Assembly: GCA_963802375.1 (NCBI GenBank) | Contig: CAWDIJ010000005.1 | Span: 434,001-498,000, forward strand | DNA length: 64,000 bases | Direction of reading: 5' to 3' | DNA from: JACDAN01 sp963802375 | GTDB lineage: Bacteria; Actinomycetota; Thermoleophilia; Gaiellales; Gaiellaceae | Part shown: one piece after another, positions 16,155 to 23,908 of the stretch | Layout of the letters: each line of letters opens with the position of its first letter | Numbering within the stretch: position 1 is the stretch's first letter | Translations under genes and position numbers: made by a program | The notes under the pieces: generated by a model | Database searches by the model: none | What the model was told of the DNA's origin: nothing | What the model saw: the letters and a program-made list of their open reading frames with translations, nothing else

Positions 16155-17585
16155 CTACCGGGCGGTGACTTCGTTTACGTGCTTGGAGCCGGAGTCGAGC
16201 TCGGTGATCCAAACGAGAAAGTAGCGCGCCTCGGCGTTTTCGAGGGTGTACCGGTGGCGGTTCTGGATCGTCCGTGACTGGGAGACCGTCTCCCACGGGC
16301 CCTGCGGGCTGTCGCCCGCGCGGATCTCGGCGGTGAATCCCGGCGTGTCCGTCGTCACCGTCATCGTCTTCGGTTCCACGGTTTCGCGGGCGTCCAGGAC
16401 GAGGCCGACACCCGGCTTGTTCAGGCCGGAGCGGTAGCTCTCCGTGCTCCAGTAGGTCGACAGGTCGCCGTCGGTCGCGAGGCCCACCTCGTCGTCGTGC
16501 TCGGAGTTGTCGCCCGGTCGTGGGTCGTAGGCGGCAATGCCCGTCAGGGGGACCGGTCGCGTCGGTGCGGCCTGCGGATCGTCCGAGTCGTCCCGAAGCG
16601 CCATCGTGGCGTACCCCGCCACCGCGGCGACCGCGAGCACGGCCAGCACCGCGGCGATCGACCAGAGGACACCGCTCAGCCGCCGCTTTCTCCGCCGAGC
16701 TCGCGGGGCTCGCTGTTGAGCCGCTGGCCGCCGCTGGATCATCGTCGCCTGCTCGCCGCCCGGATCGACGTCGGCGAGACAGGCCTGCAGCTCGTCCACG
16801 AACTCGTTCATGGACGCGAAGCGATCGCCGGGCGACTTCGCCATCGCCCGCTCCACCGCCAGTGCCACCCTGGGAGGCACGTCCGGCCGGCGGTCGAGCA
16901 CGGAGGGAAGCGGCTCGTTCACGTGCTTCAGCGCGACCGTCACGAACGTCTCGCCCTCGTACGGCACGCCGCCGACGAGCAGCTCGTAGAGGACGACTCC
17001 GAGCGAGTAGACGTCAGTCTGCGCGTCGACCTGCTGCCCGCGCGCCTGCTCCGGCGCGATGTACTCGCTCGTGCCGAGCACGGTGCCGGTGATCGTCATG
17101 CCCTGGACGTCGACCGATCGGGCGATTCCGAAGTCGGTCATCTTGGCCTGCCCGTCCGCGTTGAGCAGGACGTTCTGGGGCTTCACGTCCCGGTGGACCA
17201 GTCCGCGGCTGTGCGCAAATGCGAGCGCACGGCCCATCTGCAGGGCGAGCTCGAGCGCTTCGCCGACCGGCATCGGCCCGGTCCGCTCGAGCAGCTGCTT
17301 GAGGTTCTCGCCCTCGACGTACTCGAAGACGATGTACTGCCGTCCCTCGTCCTCACCACGATCGATGACGGTGACGATGCTCGGGTGGCTGAGCTGCGCA
17401 ACGGCGCGCGCCTCCCGCCGGAAGCGCTCGACGTACTCCTCGTCCTCGGTGAAGTGCGGGTGGAGGATCTTGACGGCGATCTGGCGGTCGAGGAGCCGGT
17501 CGTGCGCCTTGTAGACGCTCGACATGCCCCCTTTTCCGATCAACTCGAGCAGCTCGTAGCGACCGGCGATGACCTCGCCTTGCAC
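16155..17585 (-). CDS. Ser/Thr protein kinase with extracytoplasmic discoidin-like domain
   Basis: Third Hanks-type kinase of the region, 476 residues. The catalytic domain (about 8-265) has IGKGGMSSVY, K39, HRDVKPQN (D133) and DFG at 151-153. An Arg-rich linker and one membrane helix (about 305-328, LWSIAAVLAVLAVAAVAGY) lead to a C-terminal beta-rich domain (about 345-476) with AYDPRPGDNSEHDDEVGLATDG and STYWSTESY, resembling F5/8-type (discoidin-like) carbohydrate-binding folds also seen on actinobacterial MviN-linked proteins. It therefore probably senses a cell-surface glycan. It converges on ddl with no base between the stops. Confidence 0.9.
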   Translation of the reverse strand: MQGEVIAGRYELLELIGKGGMSSVYKAHDRLLDRQIAVKILHPHFTEDEEYVERFRREARAVAQLSHPSIVTVIDRGEDEGRQYIVFEYVEGENLKQLLERTGPMPVGEALELALQMGRALAFAHSRGLVHRDVKPQNVLLNADGQAKMTDFGIARSVDVQGMTITGTVLGTSEYIAPEQARGQQVDAQTDVYSLGVVLYELLVGGVPYEGETFVTVALKHVNEPLPSVLDRRPDVPPRVALAVERAMAKSPGDRFASMNEFVDELQACLADVDPGGEQATMIQRRPAAQQRAPRARRRKRRLSGVLWSIAAVLAVLAVAAVAGYATMALRDDSDDPQAAPTRPVPLTGIAAYDPRPGDNSEHDDEVGLATDGDLSTYWSTESYRSGLNKPGVGLVLDARETVEPKTMTVTTDTPGFTAEIRAGDSPQGPWETVSQSRTIQNRHRYTLENAEARYFLVWITELDSGSKHVNEVTAR

Positions 17586-17606
17586 GGGACGAAGGGTACT
17601 CGCGGG

Positions 17607-18050
17607 TTAGACCGGGTCGGCCGTTCGGGTCGCCACTGTGGGCTCCCCGGGAGGCGTCCCGCGAAGCCCGAGCCAGCGCATGTCGCGGTAGGCGATGTAG
17701 GCCGCGTACACGAGAACGATGAGGGCGAACATGCCGTGGAGGCCGTGCACCCAGCCGCTCGCCGGATCCTCGTCGGGCGGCGAGAGGAAGATCTGGATCG
17801 TGCCGAAGACGAAGAGCCCGAAGTTGACCGCGATCCACCCCCACCTGCGCCAGAACCCGACGAGGGCGGAAAGGAAGACGATCAGCTCGGAGCCGTGGAT
17901 GATCAGGCCGCCGACGAAGCCATGCAGGTCGAGAGCGTCCTCGCCGGCGCCCGTGACGTAGGCGGTGATGAAGTAGGCCTGCAGGAAGACGCAGACCACG
18001 ATGATCGACGCGAAGACGAGGTTCACCCAGACAGCCGCACGGCTCCTCAT
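17607..18050 (-). CDS. Four-helix membrane protein (DUF6220-like)
   Basis: A 147-residue protein with four predicted membrane helices: VWVNLVFASIIVVCVFLQAY, GGLIIHGSELIVFLSALVGF, GWIAVNFGLFVFGTIQIFL and HGMFALIVLVYAAYIAYR. The conserved-looking LHGFVGGLIIH and HGLHGMFAL stretches carry histidines within membrane segments, as in DUF6220-like proteins. No function is known. It lies 21 bp upstream of the kinase gene on the same strand and 17 bp downstream of the aminotransferase stop, so all three may share a transcript. Confidence 0.7.
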   Translation of the reverse strand: MRSRAAVWVNLVFASIIVVCVFLQAYFITAYVTGAGEDALDLHGFVGGLIIHGSELIVFLSALVGFWRRWGWIAVNFGLFVFGTIQIFLSPPDEDPASGWVHGLHGMFALIVLVYAAYIAYRDMRWLGLRGTPPGEPTVATRTADPV

Positions 18051-18067
18051 GCGCGCGGGAGCTTAAC

Positions 18068-19393
18068 TCAGCCCGCAGACAGCGTGGACTCGAGCGCCTG
18101 CTCCCACACGCCGAGCGCCTCGTCGAGCTCGGCGTCCGAGAGCGTCAGCGGGGCGAGCACGCGGATGCAGTTCGAGTAGATCCCGGACTTCAAGAGCAGC
18201 AGGCCGTTGCGGGCCGCTTCCTCCACGATCGCCGTGGCCGCGTCGGCGTCCGGCTCCTTGGTCGCCGGGTCGCGCACGAGCTCTACGGCGAGCATCATGC
18301 CGAGGCCTCGAACGTCGCCGACCTGCGGGAACCGCTCCTTCCAGCTCTCCATCCGCGCGCGTATCGTGTCGCCGAGAACCGTCGCGCGGGCGCAGAGGTT
18401 CTCCTCCTCGATGACGTCGAGCACGGCATGGGCGGCGGCCTGCGCGACCGGGTTGCCCACGTAGGTCCCGCCGATCGCCGAGTCGCCGGGGGCGTCCATG
18501 ATCGGCGCCTTGCCGATGACGCCGGAGAGCGGCAGGCCCATCGCTATCGACTTGGCGACGGTGATCAGGTCGGGCTCCAACCCGTAGTGCTCGATCGCGA
18601 AGAGCTTCCCGGTGCGGCCGAAGCCGGTCTGCACCTCGTCCACGACCATGACGATCCCGTGCTCGTCGCAGATCCGGCGGACGCCTTGCATGAACTCGCG
18701 CGGCGCGACGACGAACCCGCCCTCGCCCTGCACGGGCTCGATCACGATCGCGGCGACCGATTCGGCTGCGACCTGCGTGACCAGGGCGCGCTCGAGCGAG
18801 TCGAGCGCCGTCTGCCAGTCGGGGCCGCGGTAGTCGTTCGGGAACGGCACGCGGTAGACCTCGGGCGCGAACGGCCCGAGCCCGGCCTTGTACGGGTGCG
18901 TCTTCGAGGTCAGCGAAAGGCTGAGCAGCGTCCGCCCGTGGAAGCCGCCCTCGAACCCGATCACCGCCGGCCGGCCGGTGAAGGAGCGCGCGAACTTGAT
19001 CGCGTTCTCGACTGCCTCGGTGCCGGCGTTGAAGAACGCCGCCTTCGCGTTCGCGATCGGCGCCAGCTCGCAGAGGCGCTCGGCGAGCCGGACGTAGACC
19101 TCGTACGGGACGATGGTGAAGTCGGTATGGCTGAACCTCTCGAGCTGTTCCTGCGCGGCCTCCACGACTCGCGGGTTCGAGTGGCCGACGTTCAGGCAGC
19201 CCACGCCGCCCGTGAAGTCGATGAACGTGTTGCCGTCTACGTCCGTCAGGGTCGCGCCCTGCCCGCGCTCGATCACGACGGGGATGTAGATCGAGAGCGG
19301 GTCGGCGATCACGCGCTCCTTGCGGTCGAGGATCTCGCGGGAGCGGGGGCCGGGGATGTCCGTGCGCAGCTCGATCGTCTTGGTCGTCGCCAT
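18068..19393 (-). CDS. gabT: Class III aminotransferase, 4-aminobutyrate aminotransferase-like
   Basis: PLP-dependent aminotransferase, 441 residues from the ATG at 19391-19393. Features: DVDGNTFIDFTGGVGCLNVGH near the N-terminus, AAFFNAGTEAVENAIK, FHGRT, the VVDEVQTGFGRTGK cofactor region with its aspartate, and the lysine in TVAKSIAMGLPLSGV. The close match to bacterial GabT signatures makes 4-aminobutyrate (or 5-aminovalerate) with 2-oxoglutarate the likely substrates; no succinate-semialdehyde dehydrogenase is adjacent. A longer frame starting at 19450 crosses an AT-rich, promoter-like region and is unlikely. Confidence 0.88.
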   Translation of the reverse strand: MATTKTIELRTDIPGPRSREILDRKERVIADPLSIYIPVVIERGQGATLTDVDGNTFIDFTGGVGCLNVGHSNPRVVEAAQEQLERFSHTDFTIVPYEVYVRLAERLCELAPIANAKAAFFNAGTEAVENAIKFARSFTGRPAVIGFEGGFHGRTLLSLSLTSKTHPYKAGLGPFAPEVYRVPFPNDYRGPDWQTALDSLERALVTQVAAESVAAIVIEPVQGEGGFVVAPREFMQGVRRICDEHGIVMVVDEVQTGFGRTGKLFAIEHYGLEPDLITVAKSIAMGLPLSGVIGKAPIMDAPGDSAIGGTYVGNPVAQAAAHAVLDVIEEENLCARATVLGDTIRARMESWKERFPQVGDVRGLGMMLAVELVRDPATKEPDADAATAIVEEAARNGLLLLKSGIYSNCIRVLAPLTLSDAELDEALGVWEQALESTLSAG

Positions 19394-19433
19394 ACGCGCG
19401 ACGATAGCGGAGTGGTCGGCCGCTGTGAATAGT

Positions 19434-19448
19434 GAATAATCCGTATTC
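19434..19448. promoter_or_regulatory. Palindrome GAATA-N5-TATTC in divergent promoter region
   Basis: The 55-bp space between the divergent gabT and pdxH genes contains an AT-rich island. It carries GAATA-ATCCG-TATTC (a perfect 5-bp inverted repeat) plus a direct repeat GTGAATA-GTGAATA just left of it. In DNA this GC-rich, that suggests a promoter with an operator for one or both genes. The binding protein is unknown. Confidence 0.4.
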
Positions 19449-19548
19449 ATGAGCGGGCCGGACCGGGACGCTTCGGCGGGACGATCTCGACCCCGACCCG
19501 GCCGCTCAGTTCCGGCGCTGGTACGGAGAGGCGGAGGCCGTCGTCGAC

Positions 19549-20064
19549 ATGCCCGAGGCGGTTGCGCTCGCCACCGCCGATGCCGAGGGGCTGCCGTCCG
19601 TTCGCATGGTGCTCGCGAAGGGTCTCGACGACCGCGGCTTCAAGTTCCACACGGGTCACGGCAGCCGCAAGGCGCGCGAGCTCGCCGCGAACGGGCGCGC
19701 TGCGCTTCTCTTCTACTGGGCGCCGCTCGGCCGCCAGGTGCGTGTCGAGGGCACGGTCGAGCAGGTGCCAAACGACGAGTCCGAGCAGTACTTCCGCACG
19801 CGGCCGCGCGGCGGGCAGATCGCCGCCTGGGCGTCCAGCCAGAGCGAGGTGATCGGGTCGCGCGACGAGCTCGACGCACGTGTTCGCGAGTACGAGCGCG
19901 AGTTCGAGGGCCACGACGTCCCGCTGCCGCCGCACTGGGGCGGGTATCGCCTGGAGCCCGAGACCTGGGAGTTCTGGCAGCACCGCGACAGCCGCCTCCA
20001 CGATCGCTTCCGCTACTCCCGCCAAGATGGTGGGAGATGGACGATCGAGCGGCTCGCCCCGTAA
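19549..20064 (+). CDS. pdxH: Pyridoxamine 5'-phosphate oxidase, N-terminus displaced by a frameshift
   Basis: FMN enzyme oxidising pyridoxamine/pyridoxine phosphate to PLP. The 171 residues from ATG 19549 cover the FMN-binding core (SVRMVLAKGLDDRGFKFHTG, SRKARELAANGRAALLFYW) and the C-terminal RxxHDR-type motif (RDSRLHDRFRYSR). The conserved N-terminal segment LRRDDLDPDPAAQF is encoded in the same frame upstream of this ATG but has no start codon before the in-frame TGA at 19450. An ATG at 19449 (MSGPDR) is one base out of frame. The natural gene most likely starts at 19449 with an indel near 19460-19475, in life or in assembly. Neighbouring gabT would consume PLP. Confidence 0.85.
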   Translation: MPEAVALATADAEGLPSVRMVLAKGLDDRGFKFHTGHGSRKARELAANGRAALLFYWAPLGRQVRVEGTVEQVPNDESEQYFRTRPRGGQIAAWASSQSEVIGSRDELDARVREYEREFEGHDVPLPPHWGGYRLEPETWEFWQHRDSRLHDRFRYSRQDGGRWTIERLAP

Positions 20065-20067
20065 CCA

Positions 20068-20229
20068 GGAGGCTCCAACACGATGAGCCTTGTGCCGCCA
20101 GGCCGCGCTGGGCGGCGCGAGCCGGCGTCCTCAGTCGCGCCCATATTGCACATATGGGCACTCCCTGCGTCCTTGGCTCGCACCACCCATCGCACCCTGG
20201 CAACGAAGCGTCACCGTGTTGAAGCCTCC
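20068..20229 (-). ncRNA. Candidate structured RNA/hairpin element, copy C
   Basis: Diverged copy with the same plan, read on the minus strand. Ends GGAGGCTTCAACAC and GTGTTGGAGCCTCC pair (one U-G). Then GCCAGG/CCTGGC, loop GTGCGA/GCGCGG, a 15-bp helix (20109-20123 with 20175-20189, two G-U pairs), internal loop AAGGACGCAGGGAG/GCGACTGAGGACGC, and hairpin GCCCATAT-GTGCA-ATATGGGC. Stems differ from copies A and B on both sides while loops are unchanged. It fills the pdxH-dinB gap; its left end lies 4 bases after the pdxH stop and its right arm contains the dinB GTG start. Confidence 0.6.
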
Positions 20230-21280
20230 GATCCTCGCGCACCTGGACCTGGACGCCTTCTTCGCGGCCGTGGAGGAGCTGGAGAACCCGGAGTTCCGCC
20301 GGAAGCCGCTCGTCGTCGGCGGCGACCCCCGTGGCCGCGGCGTCGTCGCGACCGCGAACTACATCGCCCGGCAGTTCGGCATCCACTCGGCGATGAGCTG
20401 CGCCGAGGCGCTTCGCCGCTGCCCGCACGCCGTTTTCGTCCGGCCTCGCCACCGGACCTACTCGGACTACTCGAAGGAGGTCTGGGACACCGTCCGCCAG
20501 GTGGTCCCGACCGTGGAGCGCACCGGTCTCGACGAGGGCTACCTGGACATCGGCGAGGTGGCCCGCGACTTCCACGAGGCGCGCGCCGTCGCCGAAGCGG
20601 TGCAGACGGCGGTGCGCGGAGCCACGAGCCTCACTTGCTCGCTCGGGGTCGCGACGACGAAGGTGGTCGCCAAGGTCGCGAGCGACCGGCGGAAGCCCGG
20701 CGGCCTCGTCGTCGTCCTCCCCGGCCGCGAGGCGGAGTTCCTCGCGCCGTTCGAAATCCGCTTGCTGCCGGGGGTCGGGCCGCGGTCGGAGGCCCGGCTC
20801 CGCACCGTCGGCATCGAGACGATCGGCGCGCTCGCCGGCCTCTCCGACGAGCGGCTGAAGCAGCTCCTGCCCGGCAAGGTCGGGACGTTCCTCCGCGACC
20901 GGGCACGCGGGATCGACCCACGCGGCCTCGAGCTGCAGACGCAGCGGGTCTCGATCAGCCACGAGGAGACCTTCGAGCGGGATATCGCCGACGTCGAGCA
21001 GTTGCGGGCCGAGCTCCGCCGGATGTCCGCGTCGCTGGCCGAGTACCTGCATCGCAAGGGCGAGACGGCGCGCACCGTGACGACGAAGGTGCGCTACCCA
21101 GACTTCGCGATCCGGAGCCGCTCGACCAGCCTCGCGATCGGCACCGACGACGCGGACCGAATCGCCGAGCTCGCCTGTGCGTTGCTCGACCGCGCGCTCG
21201 CCGACCGGCCCGGAGCGCTGAGACTCGTCGGCGTCGGGCTCTCCGGCCTCGAGGCACACCGCCAGCTCACCCTCGTTTAG
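20216..21280 (+). CDS. dinB: DNA polymerase IV (Y-family translesion polymerase)
   Basis: Error-prone polymerase for lesion bypass; 354 residues from GTG 20216 (MLKPPILAHLDLDAFFAAVE). Catalytic acidic residues are D11 in LDLDAFF and the D/E of TGLDEGYLDIGE (usually S-[IL]DEAYLD; the Ala is Gly here). The helix-hairpin-helix region LLPGVGPRSEARLRTVGIET and little-finger domain follow. The end lacks an obvious beta-clamp motif. There is no good ribosome site, and the start codon lies in the terminal stem of element C (20216-20229), so initiation could be affected by that structure. Another hairpin element follows the stop by one base. Confidence 0.93.
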   Translation: MLKPPILAHLDLDAFFAAVEELENPEFRRKPLVVGGDPRGRGVVATANYIARQFGIHSAMSCAEALRRCPHAVFVRPRHRTYSDYSKEVWDTVRQVVPTVERTGLDEGYLDIGEVARDFHEARAVAEAVQTAVRGATSLTCSLGVATTKVVAKVASDRRKPGGLVVVLPGREAEFLAPFEIRLLPGVGPRSEARLRTVGIETIGALAGLSDERLKQLLPGKVGTFLRDRARGIDPRGLELQTQRVSISHEETFERDIADVEQLRAELRRMSASLAEYLHRKGETARTVTTKVRYPDFAIRSRSTSLAIGTDDADRIAELACALLDRALADRPGALRLVGVGLSGLEAHRQLTLV

Positions 21281-21281
21281 A

Positions 21282-21453
21282 GATGGGTGACGCCCCGACC
21301 TCGCGGGTCCGATGCGCGCGCTGACGCGTCTGGGCCGTCCGCTCACGTCGCCAAGTCGTCACCGATGCTGGCAAGCATCGGCGACGCCTTGCCGCCGCGC
21401 CCCAGAGCGGCCAGCGCACGCCTCGAACCAACGATCTCGTGGCATCACCCATC
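21282..21453 (-). repeat. Long hairpin element D downstream of dinB (possible distant relative)
   Basis: On the minus strand the ends GATGGGTGATGCC and GGCGTCACCCATC pair over 13 bp (one U-G). Further in: GGTTCGA/TCGGACC, GTGCGCTG/CAGCGCGC, TCTGGG/CCCAGA, and a terminal 18-bp hairpin (CAAG...GATGCT, loop TGCC) with one mismatch and one G-U. The non-canonical pairs again favour the minus strand. The 3' internal loop reads GCGACGTGAGCGGACG, similar to GCGACTGAGGACGC of copies A-C, but the 5' loop differs, so membership of the family is unproven. It occupies the whole dinB to aldo/keto reductase gap. Confidence 0.5.
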
Positions 21454-21469
21454 TAGTAGCTTCCGGCCG

Positions 21470-22618
21470 ATGGCAGCCGAGCCGACGACGAAGCCGGCAG
21501 CAGCCGCGGGCACCGTCACCCTCGGCGACCTGACGGTGAACCGCATGGGCTTCGGTGCGATGCGCCTGACCGGCACCGGCGTGTGGGGCGACCCCCCCGA
21601 CCGCGAGGGCGCCAAGGCCGTGCTTCGGCGCGCGGTCGAGCTCGGTGTGACGCTGATCGACACCGCGGCGTCGTACGGGCCCGAGGTGAACGAGGAGCTG
21701 ATCGCCGAGACGCTTCACCCGTATCCCGAGGGCCTCGTGGTCGCGACCAAGGGCGGCTTGACGCGGCCCGGACCGGGCCGCTGGCAGCCGGACGGCCGGC
21801 CCGAGACACTCCGCGAGTCGCTCGACGGCAGCCTCCGCCGGCTCCGGCTCGAGCGGATCGATCTCTATCAGCTGCACTCGGTCGACCCCCAGGTGCCTCT
21901 CGAGGAGTCGGTCGGCGCCCTAGCCGAGCTCCAGCGGCAGGGGAAGATCCGGCACGTCGGGCTCTCGAACGTCGATGCCCGGCAGCTGGCGACGGCGCAG
22001 GAGATCGTCCGAGTCGTCTCGGTCCAGAACCGCTACAACGTCGGCGACCGCTACTCGGACCGCGTGCTCGACGCATGCGAGCGGGCTGGGATCGCGTTCC
22101 TGCCCTGGTTCCCGCTCGCGTTGGGTGCACTCGCCTCGGCGACGGGCCGGCTGGCAGAGATCGCGCGGAGCCACGGCGGGACGCCTGCTCAGTTCGCGCT
22201 CGCCTGGCTGCTTCGGCGCTCCCCGGTGATGGCGCCCATCCCGGGAACCTCGTCGGTGGAGCACCTCGAGGAGGACATGGCGGCGGCCGAGCTGGAGCTC
22301 ACCGAAGCCGAGTTCGCCGAGTGCTCCTCCAGCATGGCGCCTACTTCCGGCCGCGATCACGCGGCGCCAGAGCCCCCCTCCTCCTCGCCAAGGCTGCCTG
22401 ACTCGTCGGAGTCCAGACTCTGCTGGTGCTCGGACCAACTGGCACCATCCGGAACACGATCCGCCGGCTGCTCGACGAGGGCCGCATCGAGATCGACCCT
22501 TACGACCCCTCGCTCCTCCAGCCGTCCAGCGTGGACGTGCGCGTCGACCGGTTCTTCCGCGTCTTCCACAACGCCCGGTATCCCTACATCGACGTCAAGG
22601 AGCCGCAGGAGGAGCTGA
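21470..22618 (+). CDS. Aldo/keto reductase, with suspect C-terminal tail
   Basis: NADPH-dependent carbonyl reductase of the AKR family. From ATG 21470 the TIM-barrel core (about residues 15-285) shows MGFGAMRLTG, LIDTAASYGPEVNEELIAE, IDLYQLHSVDPQVPLEESVGAL, GKIRHVGLSN, SVQNRYN and IPGTSSVEHLEED, covering the Asp-Tyr-Lys-His catalytic set apart from exact alignment. The usual protein ends near LTEAEFAE (about 285); here the frame runs on for about 95 more codons of Ser/Arg-rich, non-family sequence overlapping dcd by 193 bases. A frameshift near 22325 is likely, and the true stop may be at 22401 or nearby. Substrate unknown. Confidence 0.8.
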   Translation: MAAEPTTKPAAAAGTVTLGDLTVNRMGFGAMRLTGTGVWGDPPDREGAKAVLRRAVELGVTLIDTAASYGPEVNEELIAETLHPYPEGLVVATKGGLTRPGPGRWQPDGRPETLRESLDGSLRRLRLERIDLYQLHSVDPQVPLEESVGALAELQRQGKIRHVGLSNVDARQLATAQEIVRVVSVQNRYNVGDRYSDRVLDACERAGIAFLPWFPLALGALASATGRLAEIARSHGGTPAQFALAWLLRRSPVMAPIPGTSSVEHLEEDMAAAELELTEAEFAECSSSMAPTSGRDHAAPEPPSSSPRLPDSSESRLCWCSDQLAPSGTRSAGCSTRAASRSTLTTPRSSSRPAWTCASTGSSASSTTPGIPTSTSRSRRRS

Positions 22619-23013
22619 CCGAGCTCGTCGAGATCGACCAGGAGCGGCCCTTCATCCTCCACCCGGGCGAGTTCGTGCTCGCCTCGACGCTGGAGCGGAT
22701 CCGGCTCCCCGACGACCTCGTCGCGAGATTGGAAGGGAAGTCGAGTTTGGGCCGGCTCGGCCTGCTGATCCACTCGACCGCCGGCTTCATCGACCCCGGC
22801 TGGGACGGCCATGTCACGCTGGAGCTCTCGAACGTCGCGAACCTCCCGATCACGATCTACCACGCCATGAAGATCGGCCAGCTCTCGTTCGTCCAGCTGA
22901 CTGAGCCGGCCGAGACTCCATACGGCGCCGGCAAGCTCGGGTCCAAGTACCAGGGCCAGAAGGGCCCCACGCCGAGCCGCTACTACGAGAATTTCCGCGA
23001 GCCCGTTCGGTGA
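22426..23013 (+). CDS. dcd: dCTP deaminase
   Basis: Converts dCTP to dUTP (or dUMP in bifunctional forms) in thymidylate synthesis; 195 residues, the usual trimeric-enzyme length. DEGRIEIDPYDP, LLQPSSVDVRVDRFFRVF, the catalytic stretch GKSSLGRLGLLIHSTAGFID with PGWDGHVTLELSN, and the C-terminal GSKYQGQKGPTPSRY are all diagnostic. The GTG at 22426 gives MLGPTGTIRNTIRRLLDEG; the first few residues differ from the common MVLSDRTI, so the exact start is less sure. Its end overlaps the epimerase gene by four bases. Confidence 0.94.
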   Translation: MLGPTGTIRNTIRRLLDEGRIEIDPYDPSLLQPSSVDVRVDRFFRVFHNARYPYIDVKEPQEELTELVEIDQERPFILHPGEFVLASTLERIRLPDDLVARLEGKSSLGRLGLLIHSTAGFIDPGWDGHVTLELSNVANLPITIYHAMKIGQLSFVQLTEPAETPYGAGKLGSKYQGQKGPTPSRYYENFREPVR

Positions 23014-23906
23014 GGGTTCTCGTCACCGGCGCGACGGGGTTCGTCGGGCCCGCGGTGGCGAACGCGATCGTCGACGCGGGCCACGAGGTGCGCGTGCTGG
23101 AGCGCAAGCCCGGCTCCTGGCGGAAGGCGGGGATCAGATGCCAGGAGGCGGTTCAGGCGGACATGACGGACGCGGACAGCCTGCGTCGCGCGGCCGAGGG
23201 GGAGGAGGTCGTCGTCCACCTCGTCGCGATCCGGCAGGGGAAGGCGGAGCAGTTTCAGCGGGTGATGGTCGAGGGGACCCGCCACCTGCTCGCCGCGGCG
23301 GAGAATGCGGGCGTCGGCCGGTTCGTTCTGATGAGCGCGCTCGGCACGAGCGAGGAGACCAAGGACCTGGTCCCGTACTACGGCGCGAAGTGGCAGCAGG
23401 AGCTGGACGTGAAGTCTTCCCGCCTCGAGCATGTGATCTTCCGGCCGAGCTTCGTCTTCGGACGGAACGGCGGGATCCTCCCCACCTTCGTCAAGCTCGC
23501 GAAGCTGGCACCGGTCACCGGGATCGTCGGCAGCGGCGAGCAGCGCATCCAGCCGATCTGGGTCGACGACGTCGGCGCCTACTTCGCCGCCTCCGTCGAC
23601 AAGCCCGAGGCCGCGGGCCAGACGTTCGAGCTCGGCGGCCCGGACGTGGTCGACTGGGACGAGCTCTGGCGGCGGATCCGCGCGGCGCTCGGGATCCGGC
23701 GCCGCCCGACGATGCACCTGCCAACCCGGCTGATGAAGATCCCGGCCACGCTCACCGAGCGCCTGCCGGGCGACATCCCGCTCACGCGCGACCTGCTCAC
23801 GATGCTCGAGGCGGGCGACAACGTCGTCTCGAACGACCTCGCGGTGCGCACCTTCGGCATCCCGCTCGTCCCGCTGGACGAGCAGATTCGCCGCGCCGCA
23901 GCTTGA
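23010..23906 (+). CDS. NAD(P)-binding epimerase/NDUFA9-like protein
   Basis: Extended/atypical short-chain dehydrogenase, 298 residues. The N-terminal Rossmann motif VLVTGATGFVGPAV (3-16), the LVAIRQGKAEQF region, and YYGAKWQQELDVKSS, where the lysine of an YxxxK-like motif is present, resemble complex I NDUFA9-like and nucleoside-sugar epimerase proteins that bind NAD(P) without a proven reaction. The C-terminal half carries the PIWVDDVGAYFAASVD segment. It starts with GTG overlapping dcd, and the SRPBCC gene begins three bases after its stop. Confidence 0.85.
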   Translation: MRVLVTGATGFVGPAVANAIVDAGHEVRVLERKPGSWRKAGIRCQEAVQADMTDADSLRRAAEGEEVVVHLVAIRQGKAEQFQRVMVEGTRHLLAAAENAGVGRFVLMSALGTSEETKDLVPYYGAKWQQELDVKSSRLEHVIFRPSFVFGRNGGILPTFVKLAKLAPVTGIVGSGEQRIQPIWVDDVGAYFAASVDKPEAAGQTFELGGPDVVDWDELWRRIRAALGIRRRPTMHLPTRLMKIPATLTERLPGDIPLTRDLLTMLEAGDNVVSNDLAVRTFGIPLVPLDEQIRRAAA

Positions 23907-23908
23907 TC

